From Epithemia pelagica (Eukaryota; Bacillariophyta; Bacillariophyceae; Surirellales; Surirellaceae), in contig OX337241.1 in the NCBI GenBank assembly GCA_946965045.2, positions 2,289,744 to 2,353,743 on the forward strand: 64,000 nt of DNA. Reading direction: 5' to 3'. Shown piece after piece: positions 30,061 to 42,167 of the stretch. The first letter of the stretch is position 1, and each line of letters opens with the position of its first letter. The translations under genes were made by a program, and so were the position numbers. Below the pieces are notes generated by a model. The model was not told the origin of the DNA, did not search any database, and saw only the letters and a list, made by a program, of their open reading frames with translations.

Positions 30061-32943
30061 CTCAAGTTTTCCTTGCAAACCCGGTGAGGATGGCTCTTCC
30101 TTTACATTTTGGTGTGGTTTCTCAGTTACATCGTCAGTTTGTCTCGGTCCATGATCCATGTGTGCCCCATGAGTCGGTTTCTTTATGTCGATTTGTGTTG
30201 GAACATGCAGTGTATGGCTTTCAGTACTCTTATTCTGTTCGTCTCTCACTGTGTCGCCTTGTCGTGCCATAAAGTCTTCTTGTTGGTTACCGATTCCCAT
30301 GTGAGTTTGCAATGGAGCGACGACGTTTCCGTTCTTATTAAGGTGGCTTGCTATTTCTTCTTTTGTTCCGTGGTCGAGTTCATTCGTAGCAACACTCTGT
30401 TGGTCATTGTCGATGAGTACTTGCAATTCTTCTCCTGTATGGCCTCGTTTCCTTGCCAAAGCATGTTTGGCTTCCTTTTCTTTGCGTTCTTTGGTCACAG
30501 TCTCAATTCTTCTTGCAACGAGGCGTTGCCTTGTACGGCTACTTTTTCGTTCTGGTCTTCCTCTTTCAGTTCGCTTTGGAATGACAACAGGCTGCTTAGC
30601 TTCGCCCTCTTTCTTCTCCTCCGCCACCTTTTCCCTCCGATTTCGAACGACGAAATGACAATCTGCACTCTTATTCGGTTCTTCTTCATTGGAGCATTCT
30701 CCAATTAATTTCTCTGGAGCAGCATTATTTTTCTTTTCTGTGCTGCTGTCACTTTCTCGATTTGCAGGGATGTCACTTCGCCTGGAAAGAGAACTGTCAT
30801 TTGGCTTGAGGACACTAGATGGACCACCAATTGCCAACTTTGCAAGTTTCAGTTTGTCACGCTTCAGCGCTTGTTCTCTGCGACACTCGGATATGTCCGA
30901 CGTTAATTTGAGAGTTTTTGTTCGAAAAGAACTCAATTCGTTCCTCAGGTCAACCGAATCTTGTTCATATTGCTGTCCTAGAGCTTGCAACTCCAGTTGC
31001 GATTGTTCACGAAGCAATTGGATTTCTCTCTCATGTCGAAGTCTTAATTCTTGATTTTCCCGACGCAGGCTTCGAACCTGCTGTTCCATCTCACTCTTAA
31101 GTGCTTGTATTTCCTCAGCGTGAATGAACCTTATGCCGTCCAATTCTTCCCTAGTTTCCTTCAAATCTCCCCTCAAAAAGTCTTCCATGAGCGTGGCGGC
31201 CTCGAATTCCGTTTTCCACTTGTACAACAAATTCAAGTCATCGGATAACTTCTGGTTCGTTCTTCGAGCCTGAAGAAGGACCTCTCCTACAAAATTGCGC
31301 AATGCCTCACCCTCAAGATAGGGTAAGTCAAGCTGGATATCGTCTCCTCCATCTGTATTTCCTTGCGCGATGTGTTGCATTGAGTTCGGATTGGCCGGAT
31401 CGTTCCGCTGAGCGTCCGATTCGGTACGATGTTCCTGAGAACGAGGAGCAAGAGTAAAACAGCTTTCTTCCCATGTCTTTGCCAGGACGCCAATCGCTCG
31501 TGTTTTCAATGGCGTCATGAGCGCAGCTGAGTCATAGATTTCATTTTCTAGTTCCAAGAGAAATTTCGCTGCCTTGCACTCAAGTTCAGGGATGTGATCT
31601 TTGCATGTAAGGCGATTGAACATTATTGAATTCAATTCATTTTTGTGGATCCCACTGTACACAGCGATCAAAAGCGACAATCGCACGGGTTTATCTTCGT
31701 CGTCATCTTCGTCATCACATTCATCGTTCCCGTCCTCTTCTTTTGAAACCGACTTGCCTTCGCCCATGTCGAGTAAGTTCACGTTGTCGTCGTTATCTCT
31801 GCCCTGTTTGACACTTATCTCACCTAGCTCTTTCGCTTGGAGTTCACTACAAATGGCGACAATTCGTAAGAAAAACTGAGGGTCAATAGCCGTCAGAATT
31901 TCAACAACTGCGGCTTCAGGAATTTCAAAGATATGCTCGGCACAGTGTTCCTCAGCATGTGCCAGGATTTTGGAATCTTTGAAAAGAGTCGCATGTTGAT
32001 AGTATGTGATCAAGTTATCCATATTGAGATCCTCATGCCAAAACGCCTTCACTCTTCTCCGCAACATTTTCATTTGCAACATCCCAGACAAGTAATGAAG
32101 GGCAGAGGCATTGTAGGTGTTGAGATTTACCTCATTGTTCGGGTTGTACAGGAAGTCCAAGAGGAATGGTAAATTCTCGGCAGCGACTTGCTCGAGTTCC
32201 AGCTTTGTGGTGTTTTTCTCCTGATCCAACTTGTTGGTTGAGTTTGGTGTATCAAGAAAAGGATCACGTCCGGCTTCTGCGCGTGGGGCGACAAGGGAAT
32301 CTTGCACAAAGTCGCAAAAGCGCGGTCGGTTGGCCAACAGTTGTCTTGAAGTCTGTTGCTTTTGATTATGCTTTTGCATATTTTGATTCATTATGAATTT
32401 TTGCTTTGCTTCATCGGCTTCTTGGTCCAAGGCCAACTGTCGGAAAAGCGAGGCAAAAAAGTTGGATCGTTTTGGTCCCACCGCCAAAGTGGATTTGTGT
32501 ACGTAATATTTCTGCGATGGCGCGTTACTCCCTTTGACGACAATTTCAATGGTCCAATCTGCGAGCGAGAGCTCCTTGGGACTTCTCCACGTTAGCTCAG
32601 GTTCTTCGTCGAATGGATCATTCGCCTCCTCGTCGGAGGAGTCCCCTTCGTCATCCGTTACTTCTCGCACCGGTTGTTTCTTGTCGTGGTTGTTGTTGTT
32701 GATGCGACGGTGACCACTTTTCTGACTTTGCTTTTTACGGTTCGTCGGAAGGGATGAAGCAGTCCAACCATCGTCGTCATGTTCATCGTCAGCACCTACA
32801 ACCGGAGCAGTAACAATGTACTTGTCCTCGTCACCATTGTCACCCAACATGATTTCTACCGACTCTCCACTCATGTCAGAATTGTGACTGTTGTCGTGCG
32901 CAGCGTCGGCTGATTCTCTGCTGTCGGCAAATCGGACCACCAT
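29818..32943 (-). CDS. BTB/coiled-coil protein with repeat-rich tail
   Basis: Single exon, ATG at 32943-32941, 1041 residues to the TGA at 29820-29818. Acidic disordered N-terminus; BTB/POZ-like domain starting at about residue 125 (LADWTIEIVVKG, YYVHKSTLAVGP, FFASLF) with a long Gln/Lys-rich insertion before its closing helices (LPFLLDFLYNP, ALHYLSGMLQM); a helical BACK-like region to about 350; acidic linker; coiled coil at about 575-690 (REELDGIRF to ELSSFRTKT); then a charged tail holding the first units of the long tandem repeat. BTB proteins usually act as homodimers or as cullin-3 adaptors; no catalytic function is seen. The stop results from a frameshift within the repeat array, and an ancestral protein was probably about 200 residues longer. 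Confidence 0.8.
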   Translation of the reverse strand: MVVRFADSRESADAAHDNSHNSDMSGESVEIMLGDNGDEDKYIVTAPVVGADDEHDDDGWTASSLPTNRKKQSQKSGHRRINNNNHDKKQPVREVTDDEGDSSDEEANDPFDEEPELTWRSPKELSLADWTIEIVVKGSNAPSQKYYVHKSTLAVGPKRSNFFASLFRQLALDQEADEAKQKFIMNQNMQKHNQKQQTSRQLLANRPRFCDFVQDSLVAPRAEAGRDPFLDTPNSTNKLDQEKNTTKLELEQVAAENLPFLLDFLYNPNNEVNLNTYNASALHYLSGMLQMKMLRRRVKAFWHEDLNMDNLITYYQHATLFKDSKILAHAEEHCAEHIFEIPEAAVVEILTAIDPQFFLRIVAICSELQAKELGEISVKQGRDNDDNVNLLDMGEGKSVSKEEDGNDECDDEDDDEDKPVRLSLLIAVYSGIHKNELNSIMFNRLTCKDHIPELECKAAKFLLELENEIYDSAALMTPLKTRAIGVLAKTWEESCFTLAPRSQEHRTESDAQRNDPANPNSMQHIAQGNTDGGDDIQLDLPYLEGEALRNFVGEVLLQARRTNQKLSDDLNLLYKWKTEFEAATLMEDFLRGDLKETREELDGIRFIHAEEIQALKSEMEQQVRSLRRENQELRLRHEREIQLLREQSQLELQALGQQYEQDSVDLRNELSSFRTKTLKLTSDISECRREQALKRDKLKLAKLAIGGPSSVLKPNDSSLSRRSDIPANRESDSSTEKKNNAAPEKLIGECSNEEEPNKSADCHFVVRNRREKVAEEKKEGEAKQPVVIPKRTERGRPERKSSRTRQRLVARRIETVTKERKEKEAKHALARKRGHTGEELQVLIDNDQQSVATNELDHGTKEEIASHLNKNGNVVAPLQTHMGIGNQQEDFMARQGDTVRDEQNKSTESHTLHVPTQIDIKKPTHGAHMDHGPRQTDDVTEKPHQNVKEEPSSPGLQGKLEADRVTTIPAVQKPTDHVPEPGEAQHDFEGNSSSLGSPECVDNTITDVQTEADAVPENQPADAGDEKSSPDGHHSCCTETN

Positions 32944-33679
32944 GATTGCAGAGTATTTATTCCCCGCTCAGATTCAACAAAGCAAAGGGGAGCAATAGTG
33001 CTATGAAACTTCGTTACAGACTCAAGTCTTAACGTTTCAATAAGCCCGAAAAGTAGCTGATGTTGTTGGAAGTGAAGAACGTAAACGAATCAATGTATCG
33101 AGTATCGAATGACAAACTTCGGCCTTGTACGATGGCAATGGCACAACACATACAAAAAAGCCAATCAAAAGGAAAAACGAGAGCAAATCCTGCGCATGCG
33201 CCCCTCTCCCTATTTCCCATCCGAGAAGCCATAGTAGTAATCGTGTTACGGTGTGTTTTTGGCATTGCCAATTGCCACTGGCCAACAGCCAATCCAACAG
33301 CCAATTGAACGCCTTCCGACCTTTTTTCGGTGGCAGACCTCGAAACTGGACACAATTTCGTTGGAGAATTTTGTCCATGCGCAATGCGCGTCTCTAGAGC
33401 GACTCATGCGCTTCCTGTGGAGAATGACGCACTCGCCACAGAAAAACTTTCGCCCATCAAAGAATCGATCGCATCAACCATTCATCAGTTTTGGATGCTG
33501 TGTCATCGCGGTCGTCGATTGAAAGATCTCATCTTGCATCATCGACAAGGGTCAAATCTTTGGTAGGATTTGAAACAGGCGACTTTCTAGGATCTCCTCT
33601 GTGATAGTTGCGAGGTGAACCTCGAGGACTACAAACACATTGCCATCATCATCACGTTGATTGTCGGACGCGAAACAGA
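32944..33679. other. Divergent intergenic region, BTB gene and glycyl-tRNA synthetase
   Basis: 736 bp, no gene. Contains a GCCAA/CCAAT-rich stretch (33271-33306: repeated GGCCAAC, GCCAAT) that might act as a shared promoter element; this is suggestive only. Confidence 0.45.
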
Positions 33680-35516
33680 ATGACCAATTCGCTCTTGTCT
33701 TCCTTGTGCATCATGGTCATGTTCGCGCAGTATCATCGCCATGTCGCATCCTCCTTTACGGTTCTGCATCCTTTTCGACGACACACTGGATTTCGATCAT
33801 TGGTCGCACGATCCTCCACGGCGGTGGATGGAGAAAAGACCGAAAGTAAGGTGAAGGAATTGCCCGTCAAGTACGATATGGATGAAATTGTCAGTTTGTG
33901 CAAACGCCGGGGCATTATCTTTCCCTCTTCCGAAATTTACAATGGATATGCGGGATTCTTTGATTATGGCCCCTTGGGCAGTGAATTGAAAAAGAATGTC
34001 AAGGATGCCTGGTGGCGTTACTTTGTCACACAACGCGAAGATGTTGTTGGGGTGGACAGTTCCATTATTCACAATCCGGCAACGTGGAAATCCAGTGGTA
34101 CGTGAAGCTAGTGTTTTGAACGAGGAGGGATAGGACGCAGCTGGAGGAGATTATGTCGTTTGACATGCGTGTGACGACACATATTTTCTCAAATGTCGTG
34201 TCGTCGTCGTTGTCGTTACTCTGTTTGTTCCCCCGCAAACAGGTCATGTCGATGGTTTCTCGGATCCAATGGTGGATTGCAAGGAAACCAAGCTTCGATT
34301 CCGTGCAGATCAATTGTTCTTTTCCCCTGTCAAGGTTGGAGACGAATTTCTTGGCTTTGTATGTGTACAAGAAGCCAACGATGAAACCATGGTCAAGGAG
34401 GCGAAAAAGCAAGCCAAGGCACTGCTCAAAGAGTTGGATCGGGGTGGCGAGCAAGTGGAGCCCTTTGACTTTCGAGAGGTTGTGGAAGCATCCGAAGATG
34501 AAATGACCAAGATACCATCGCCAGCATCGGGCAAACCCACATTAACCATGCCCCGAGAATTCAATCTCATGTTTCAAACACAAGTCGGCGCCCTGTCGGA
34601 CGAGTCCAGCGTAGCCTATTTGCGACCCGAAACGGCACAGGGAATCTTTCTTAATTTTAAAAATGTTTTGACGACCAGTCGGCAAAAGATCCCGTTTGGG
34701 ATCGCACAGATTGGCAAAGCCTTTCGCAATGAAATTACTCCTCGCAACTTTATTTTTCGATCCCGTGAATTTGAACAAATGGAGGTTGAATATTTCATTC
34801 CACCAGGCGATGATGTCTGGCCTCCCTTTCATCAACAATGGTTGGATGACAGCAAGACTTTTCTCTTGTCTCTGGGACTTCGAGACGATCTCCTCGGTTG
34901 GGATGTACATGAGGGTGATAAACTTGCCCACTATGCCCAAGCTTGTACCGACGTTACCTTCAAGTTTCCGTTTGGTGAACAAGAACTCATGGGCATTGCT
35001 GCGCGAGGAAATTATGATTTGACACAACACACAGAAGGATCGGGCAAGAACCTAGATTATTTCGATGACGAATCGAAAGAAAAATACATCCCTCACTGTA
35101 TTGAACCGTCGTTGGGTGTGGACCGGCTCATACTGGCCTTGATTTGTTCTGCGTATGCTGAAGATGAAGTTGCGGGGGAAAAGCGAAGTCTGCTGAAATT
35201 TTCCCCACGAATCGCGCCAATCAAAATTGCTGTTCTTCCTCTACTCAAGAACAAGGAAGCTCTGGTTTCCAAAGCAAGAGAATTGTTTGATCAACTTCGC
35301 TTACGGTGGAATTGCCAATGGGATGCTGCTGGTGCCATTGGACGTCGGTACCGAAGGGCCGATGAGGTCGGGACGCCTTTTTGTATAACGGTGGACTTTG
35401 ATACAATCGAAAAAGACAATAGCGTTACGGTACGAGATCGGGACACAACCGAACAAGAGCGCGTTCCCATTGACGACCTGATCCCGTACTTGAGCAAGGC
35501 GATTGACGGCTTCTGA
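33680..35516 (+). CDS. GARS: Glycyl-tRNA synthetase (alpha2 type), predicted plastid-targeted
   Basis: Exons 33680-34097 and 34243-35516 (145-nt intron), 563 residues. The ATG at 33680 opens a hydrophobic signal-like segment ([16 protein letters not shown]) closely followed by VASSF and a Ser/Arg-rich, acid-poor stretch. In diatoms a signal peptide followed by an ASAF-type motif with Phe at the cleavage site directs proteins into the secondary plastid. The class II core is clear: [17 protein letters not shown] near the start, [16 protein letters not shown] (motif 2 region), [25 protein letters not shown], and GVDRLILA (motif 3), then the anticodon-binding domain ([12 protein letters not shown] to [11 protein letters not shown]). 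It charges tRNA-Gly; organellar synthetases in diatoms are often shared with mitochondria, which I cannot decide. Convergent with the next gene. Confidence 0.93.
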
Positions 35517-35757
35517 GACCAAAACTTAATATGTGTACAAACACGAAACCTAAACTTTTGCGGAAACGGTACTAGTTATTTCTTATTTTCACACACATGT
35601 AATCAAATGATTATCCCAACCCGATCTTTTGGTGAAACGAACTTTTGGTTTTGTTGCTGACTGACATGCCAATAAAACAATAGGAACCAAAAGAGATCAC
35701 TCATCTTTGTTTTGTGGGGGACATTCATAGGAGAGGCCCAGTCCCCGCCGCCTAAAT

Positions 35758-38700
35758 TCAGTTTCCTTCTTCGGTATAGATGGAATACGTTTCATCCAAT
35801 TCTTCTACAGCAGCTGCTGCAGCGGAGAGTTGTCCCAACAACCGAGCCAAATTTTCCCGTTTGGCTTGTGAGTCTACTTCATTCCCTGCAGCTGCCAGTT
35901 GTGCTTGTGTCTCTTCAATTCGATTCAACAAGGCATCAATCGCTTCAGAGGTTACCGATGGCGTTTCACTTACACTTGGAGTGGTCACAAGTTCGGGTTC
36001 CTCCTCGATGACTTCATCCAAGATGATGATCGTTTCGGGTGAATGGCTTGCTTCGGGGCGAACGCTGTAGTTCAGTCGGGGCTTCATAGTGTCGCTACCA
36101 ACGTAAATAGGAGTCATCGATGAACCTCCAGATGAAGCATTATACTGAGAGTTTAATGGCTTTTTGTGGTTCAGTGCGGAGTACACTTCAGAGGATGTTG
36201 TGTTCGATCGACTCGAAAGTTCGGACATCCCGTGTCCAATCGGATGACTACGGCGTGTTCGATGTAACGCCTTCTCTTCCTCATACGAACTGGATCCACT
36301 GGAAGACGAAGAATGCTCGCTGCCGGCATCCGTCGAATTAGACTCGTACTGATCATCAATGCTGTTGTTCTCGCTGGGTGATGTTGGAAAGCGTTGGTTA
36401 CCACCACGTCGCATCGTCGGAGAGACATTACTGTGACCTTCTGTTTCAGAAGCCAGAGAATGCGTAGTTTCAGTATTTTCAGAAAAGCTTGCCAAACGTG
36501 TCATCTGACCTCTTTTTACGACGGCACTAGAAGATCGAACGCTTAGAGGCTGTTCCGGTGTGAAGCCTGAAAATTTGCTCGTAGAAGCAGTTGTTTTCGC
36601 TGTTTTGGTAGACCCCCTGGATCGTGTCATATTCTCTGGAGTGATACGGGCCCGTGCCTTAGAGGACGACGGGCTGTACGCAAACCTCTCCGATGGCTGA
36701 CTCGTCGTGTCCACAGTCGCTCCACTCATCGATTTCCCATCACTGAGAGGAAATCGAGGTGCTCTTGCAGCGGACAGGCCCGGACTCGCTGCGCGATGAA
36801 GGTGCAGCTCATCATGGTGAAGATCAGTGTTGACGTTCAAAGGTATTCCCCTTTTGGCAGCTGCAATTAGTTGACGCAAGGCGATTTCGTTATTGACGTC
36901 GAACCCTGCCGGGATTGCCAGTGTAAAGACTTCATTCTCTTCAGCACCTTCCACAATAATCTTGCCTGCTTCGTGTCTGACTGTTCCGGTGGACATCGGA
37001 GAGGAGGGCTCTTGATCCAAAGCACCTGTGTGGGTACGCGTCTTTTTGGTGTCGGATTCATTCACACTGACAGAGTCACCGGCGAAATGTTCATTATCAA
37101 ACGGCTGTCGAACTCGGTCTCTCGATACGGCTACCTCGGAGTCTGCATCAGATTCTGTTTGTTCAAGCGCTGGTGGTTCTTCCCGGGAGCGTTCACTTTC
37201 ATGTTCCGCAAGGTCCTGAGCGTCTGATGTTCCCCATGGTTCAACGATTGCAGACTGTGGGCTTCTTTGATGGCTGATGTCGTATGGATCCCTTCTTACG
37301 TCATCTTGTTCTGCTGCAAGCTTCCGCTGACTCTCCACCATGTCTGTTTTCGTCCGACTCTCATTCGTGCTTGGATGCTCTCGCATTTCGACCGCAGATT
37401 CCGGATCACGAGGTGCATCTGGTCTTGCTTTTCTCAATTTTTCCGAGGGGTCCTTCTTCCTTGCGTCTGAAGAAAGTGATTGAAAAGCATGGATTTCCCG
37501 TTTGATGCTTTTTGTTACCGGGTCACAGTCCTGGGCTTCCCTCCGTCTCAACGTGTAGCCTTGCATCGCTGGAGGATCGCTGGGTACACTTTCGTTGTCC
37601 ATTCGAGAATCACTCTTTTTTGACGCAGCAGACGACATCGCCCTCGCACTATTTCTCTGATGATTATTGCCCATCATACTGGAAGTGCTCTTAAGATATG
37701 TCTGCATGTCTGATGCTTGTTCAGAAATAGATTCATCGAAGGATTCAACGACCCCAGGATCCATAGGTGCTCTCTTCATTGCTGAAGCATATGAGGAGGC
37801 AGTGTACAACGTAGAATCCGATTGAGCTACGGAAACCGCAGATGACTCTCTATCGTTGGTATCATTTTCTTCTCCACCGATTGGTCCACACATCACACAT
37901 ATCTCATTCTGGCCCATAGTATCAGCCATTAGGGGAGTTGAGCACTGGGGACAAGAACTGTTCAGGATGATCCATCCTTCGGACATCCTTTTTCCAATTT
38001 CCTTGCTAGCTACTTGCCGCCTTGATTCAAAAGCACCGAGGTGTGTCTTGCGGAGGTCGTTGTTGATTTGGAGCTGATTGATACCTCCGTAGGGTGAGAA
38101 TGTTGGAGAACCCGCAAGCATTCCCGGCATGTGGAAATGTCCTAGTGTTCCGTTTCTCAGCGCAGTTGATTGAGAAAGTGAAGATTGCTGATAAGGAATA
38201 TCGCCAAACTCATCTGAGGGTTCCTCCACTTCTCCATTGTGCTCCGATCCTGCCTCGGCTGCTGTGTACGAGTTTTGCAAATCTGACGACATCTCCTGTC
38301 CTCCATTCTCCTTGTCAGAGTCTTGGCGTTGAATTCCTCCAGTGGAATTCCCGCCATCTGTGGAAACAACCTTCGCGCCTTCTCCGCTTACATTTTTGTC
38401 CTTCCCAATACCTTTTTCTCTGTTTGTGAGATCGAAATTTTCAGAAAGTTGCGGGTTCGTCTCCAGACAACTCGGGTCCTCAATGTCGTCAGCATCTCCT
38501 ACCGTAGGATTGAGTATATCTACATCTTGATTCATAATTCGATCCTCTTGGGTAGACTCGGTGGCATTCAGGTCGTCTCGGGTTCTCTCGTACTCACTTT
38601 CCGTAGTCTCAACTCCTTGCTCGACATCGTCGGCAACTACAAAAACATTTTCGGCATCTTCTACTGGAATACCTGCCACGACCGGGATGTTCCGTTCCTC

Positions 38701-41081
38701 TGCAACGGGAAGTTGTTGTTCCTGACCTTCCTCCTCTTCGCCTTCGATCCCAGGAGAAACCGGATACTCTTCGTTGTTGTTTGCCCATTCATCTTGTTCT
38801 TGATCTTGCACACACTCTGTCGCCAGATCTTTTGCTCTCTCTCTGTCAGCAGCTGTATTTCCATGGAGGGACGTCGGAGCATCGGCTTCCGGTTGATGCG
38901 TCGATGACGATTGTTCGTATGAGTAAGCCTTGTCGTCATCTCTGCCCTCCTCGTCGTCATCCGGACATGTTTGAAGTGGTTTGAGGCCTGGGCGTTTGTG
39001 CATCCCACGGAAACGCAACGCCTCAAAGCCAGTTTCTCTGAAGAATACCTTTGTCTTGGACGAGATTGTGCTGTCAGAATGTACGGAAGAGATCTTGGTC
39101 GAATTCTCATCAGACGGGGTTTTGGTTTCGGGTTTTTCGTCGGAAGAATTCGCGTTCGGTGTCTGCTGTCGATTTTTTACCAATGCAGGGGTATTTGTTG
39201 TGTCTTGTGACGGCTGGGGCATGACTTTGGATATTCCCATGACAGGTCTGGCAGGCCGCCCCTTTGTGACCACATCAGCTGTCTTCGATTCTTTTCCGAG
39301 AGCAGGCTCGAAAGTCCGTTTCAGATAAGGCTTTGCAATATTTGGTCCAAGATTGGAAATGTTTCTCCGTCGTGCTTCTGAAGGGCGTGATGAAGCTTTT
39401 GAGAGAAGACTTGCGTTTACCGACTCCGGATCCGAAGCAAGGATGCTATTGTTGGCACTCATCCGATTACCACCGCTTGCGCAGAGGAATCTATTGCCAA
39501 CAACGTTTGGAGCAACAGGGTGTTGGCCTGCAACAAACATGCTTGTTGGTCCAAAAGATTTCGTTGCACGACCTTCCACTCCAGTGTCATTGATTTCCGG
39601 TCGAACACCCGGTGGCCCAGTCGTTTGTGGCAGCTGATTCTCAACCATGGTATTGTCTTCTTCTCCGGTGAAACTATGATCGTTGGGAATGCTATGATTC
39701 TTGCCACGTGTCTGTGTATCGGATGAAAGGGGTTCATGAGGACCCGTGGTATCGAACGCTTCTCCTTTGGAAGCACCAAGACGGTTCTTTGCATTTTCGA
39801 AAAACTGGTTTTTGTTCTTCTGAACAGCCGTCCTGTTATCCTGAATTCCATTTTCTTTAATTTTACGATCATCTTCGTTTGCTTTCGATACTCTTCGTTG
39901 AATAACAGGGCATACAGCACAAGAAACGGCTCCTTTGAACTCTGTCATCGGCATGCTGCAATTTCGACATTGTTTTTGTAGTAGTTTATGACCTTGGAGC
40001 ATTTTCACACTCAGAACCTTCGTTGCAATGAGTTTTCTGTTCAACGTGATGAAAGTGAGTTTTCTTCTATTTAGATTTCTTTTGAATGGATACAAATATA
40101 GACTTACCGTTCCTCAAAGTTGGGCCATCCCTTTGGGTGTTGATTCTCAGATGTTTCGTCACTGCCGTCGTCACCATCTCTTTCGGACCGAGAACTGTCG
40201 TCGCTGGTAGTAGAATAAGGACTGGCCTGGCTGCTGTGAATTGATGCAGTACTGGGACTTGCAGCTTTAACAACGGTTTTGCTGATGGTACTTCCAGGAG
40301 TCATGCTCATTTCGCTGGTTGGGGTACTATTTTCCGTTGCCTTTGTCAAGCCTGTTCGCGCTTTCGAGATTGTCTTACTGTCGGGACTAGAGGTCTTGCT
40401 GTAGGCAGATGGAGTTGTGACATCTGGAGCACTGGTATCTCTACCTTCATGATTGTCTTCTTGATCCTCAAAACTTTCCACCATGGAAGCAACCAAAGAC
40501 TCCGCGTCGGAAATTTCATCAGCCGCTACATCGTGAACCGGACTACCCAACGACATAGGAGTTTCTTTTCCTGCATTGCTTTGGGATTTCACCAGCTCAA
40601 CCTCATTCGTTTCGAGAACATTAATATGTGGATTGTGACCGTCTTTCGTCGTATTTGTTTTTTGCCCGTCCACCATTTCAGGCGACGAGACACTAGATGC
40701 TTCGGTGTCCACCGTCTCGTCATCGTCAATAAGAGAATGAAGTTTATCGGGGTCTTTCTGAAAGTCGATCAATATTCGCCCTTGTAGAGCTTGACCGTGA
40801 AAATGGCGCTGGATCCGAACAATGTCGGCTTCGTCCGTCATGATGTGGGCTCTACAACTGACACAGAAAGGGACTCCAGGCACCGGGGCATTGATATCAC
40901 ATTGCTTTTTAAACCGAAGCCCATGACCAACTTCTTGTTTAACCAAAGGAGTCACACATCTCGGACAAACACGCTCCATTAGCAAGAAACCATGCATTAG
41001 CTTTTCGCTGAGAAGCTCTTCAATGCGACCCTCATCCATCAATGTCGCGGTTGAGCCTACCGCAGAGCTGTCGTCCGCCAT
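35758..41081 (-). CDS. Large low-complexity protein with three p27/ZNRD2-type zinc ribbons
   Basis: Exon 1 is 41081-40108 (ATG at 41081), then a 71-nt intron (donor GTAAGT, acceptor AACAG) and exon 2, 40036-35758; 1750 residues. The splice joins two frames that each carry the same motif, supporting one gene. Zinc ribbons: residues about 38-80 (VCPRCVTPLV, FCVSCRAHI), about 335-370 (QCRNCSMPM, CAVCP) and about 1010-1045 (GWIILNSSCPQCSTPLMAD, ICVMCGP). All fit the Sjogren/scleroderma autoantigen p27 pattern: G-[WF]-x-L-x5-C-x2-C-x-x-P-[LM] then C-x2-C. The rest is acidic and Ser-rich, predicted disordered, with a short C-terminal helix rich in Glu/Ala. Known members are small (about 200 residues), often single-ribbon; three ribbons in such a long chain is unusual. 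Function unknown, perhaps a scaffold. Confidence 0.8.
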
Positions 41082-41612
41082 TGTCTCCGTACGATTAATA
41101 GAAAAGCCTTCACCAGAGAATCCTTTTGTAAACAATCACTTCTAGCAGCGATCAGTCTCTGCAACCAACTCGCTAAACATCCAATTTGCTCTTATCAATT
41201 TTTGAGGTTTGGCGAACAGCGAATTTGTTGGCAAATGCATTGATCATCGCTGTAAGGCGCATTCTTTTAAGCCTCTTGATCTTGATCCTGATTACATCTG
41301 AGAGATTATAATAAATATTTTATGTTTCTTGATCTTGATCCTGTAAATACTTTACTAGCAATTGTAGGTCGATTGGCGAGCATTAGTCACAGCGATCAAA
41401 ACTTCGAGTGGGTTATGACTTACTACATATGCCTATTTGCTCTTGATCCCGTTAAAGTCCCGAAGAAAAGAGTATTGCCCTGACTTCAAAACGACACCCC
41501 CGAAATCGAAGACCCCCAGTTTGACCCCTTCGTTTTGAATAGGGTATCTTTATTCTGATGTCCATGAGCCATCGCCGCCGTCGTTGGCATTCATCCCAGT
41601 GACTTTTCGGAC
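41082..41612. other. Divergent intergenic region upstream of mL41
   Basis: 531 bp, no gene. CTTGATCTTGATCCTG occurs at about 41274-41289 and 41329-41344, the two copies 55 bp apart; significance unknown. Confidence 0.5.
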
Positions 41613-42167
41613 ATGAACTCCCACATACTGTCGGGAATCGCTTCAATGACGAGGCGTGTAGTCAAAACCACGTCGTTTGTGTCATCATTCTCAGGCCAGC
41701 AGAACGCCGGTTCTGCAGCGGCGCATTCTTGGTTGGGTAGTTTCTGTCAGCAACCGATTCAGATCCGGTCTTTCGCCTCCAAGTACATGTCCAAGTCAGC
41801 ACGGAAACGCATGCCTCTGACAACGAAGATGGCGAGGAAAGGCTACTACAAAGGGAAACGATGTACATCAGAGGGGCGCATCAATTCCAAGGGGAGGTAT
41901 TTTCCCAATCCGTTGAAAAAGCTTCAATTGGTCATTCCTGATCTTACTGGATTCAAGGTAAGCGCGACAAGGCGACTATAACCAGACACGCCATCGTGAG
42001 GTCTCTCTCAGGTACCCTTGTTTTGATTATTCCGTGATTTTTTCCATTCATGTCTCACGTGGATATTGTTACTTGTACTCTTTCCATCAAAGTTGAAACC
42101 GTACATTGCTTCGAGCGCGTCAAGGTTCCCACCAGAGAAAAGGAGAGACGCCGTGCAGAACAAGTAG
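41613..42167 (+). CDS. MRPL41: Mitochondrial large-subunit ribosomal protein mL41 (MRPL27 family)
   Basis: Exons 41613-41957 and 42093-42167 (135-nt intron); 139 residues. The family core is LTTKMARKGYYKGKRC, then GRINSKGRYFPNP, then VIPDLTGFK, which ends exon 1; the second exon supplies LKPYIASSASRFPPE and a basic end. Both halves of the PDLTGFKLKPY signature meet at the splice, which fixes the intron. The N-terminus is rich in Arg/Ser without acids, fitting a mitochondrial presequence; the ATG at 41646 (MTRRVVKTTSF) is an alternative start. mL41 binds the large subunit of mitochondrial ribosomes. Confidence 0.88.

Noticed and set aside
33029-33384. Frames upstream of glycyl-tRNA synthetase
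   Set aside because: Several overlapping frames on both strands with low-quality composition; looks like promoter DNA.
40067-40107. Alternative 41-nt intron in the zinc-ribbon gene
   Set aside because: In phase, but shorter than any other intron here; the 71-nt choice has a better pyrimidine tract.
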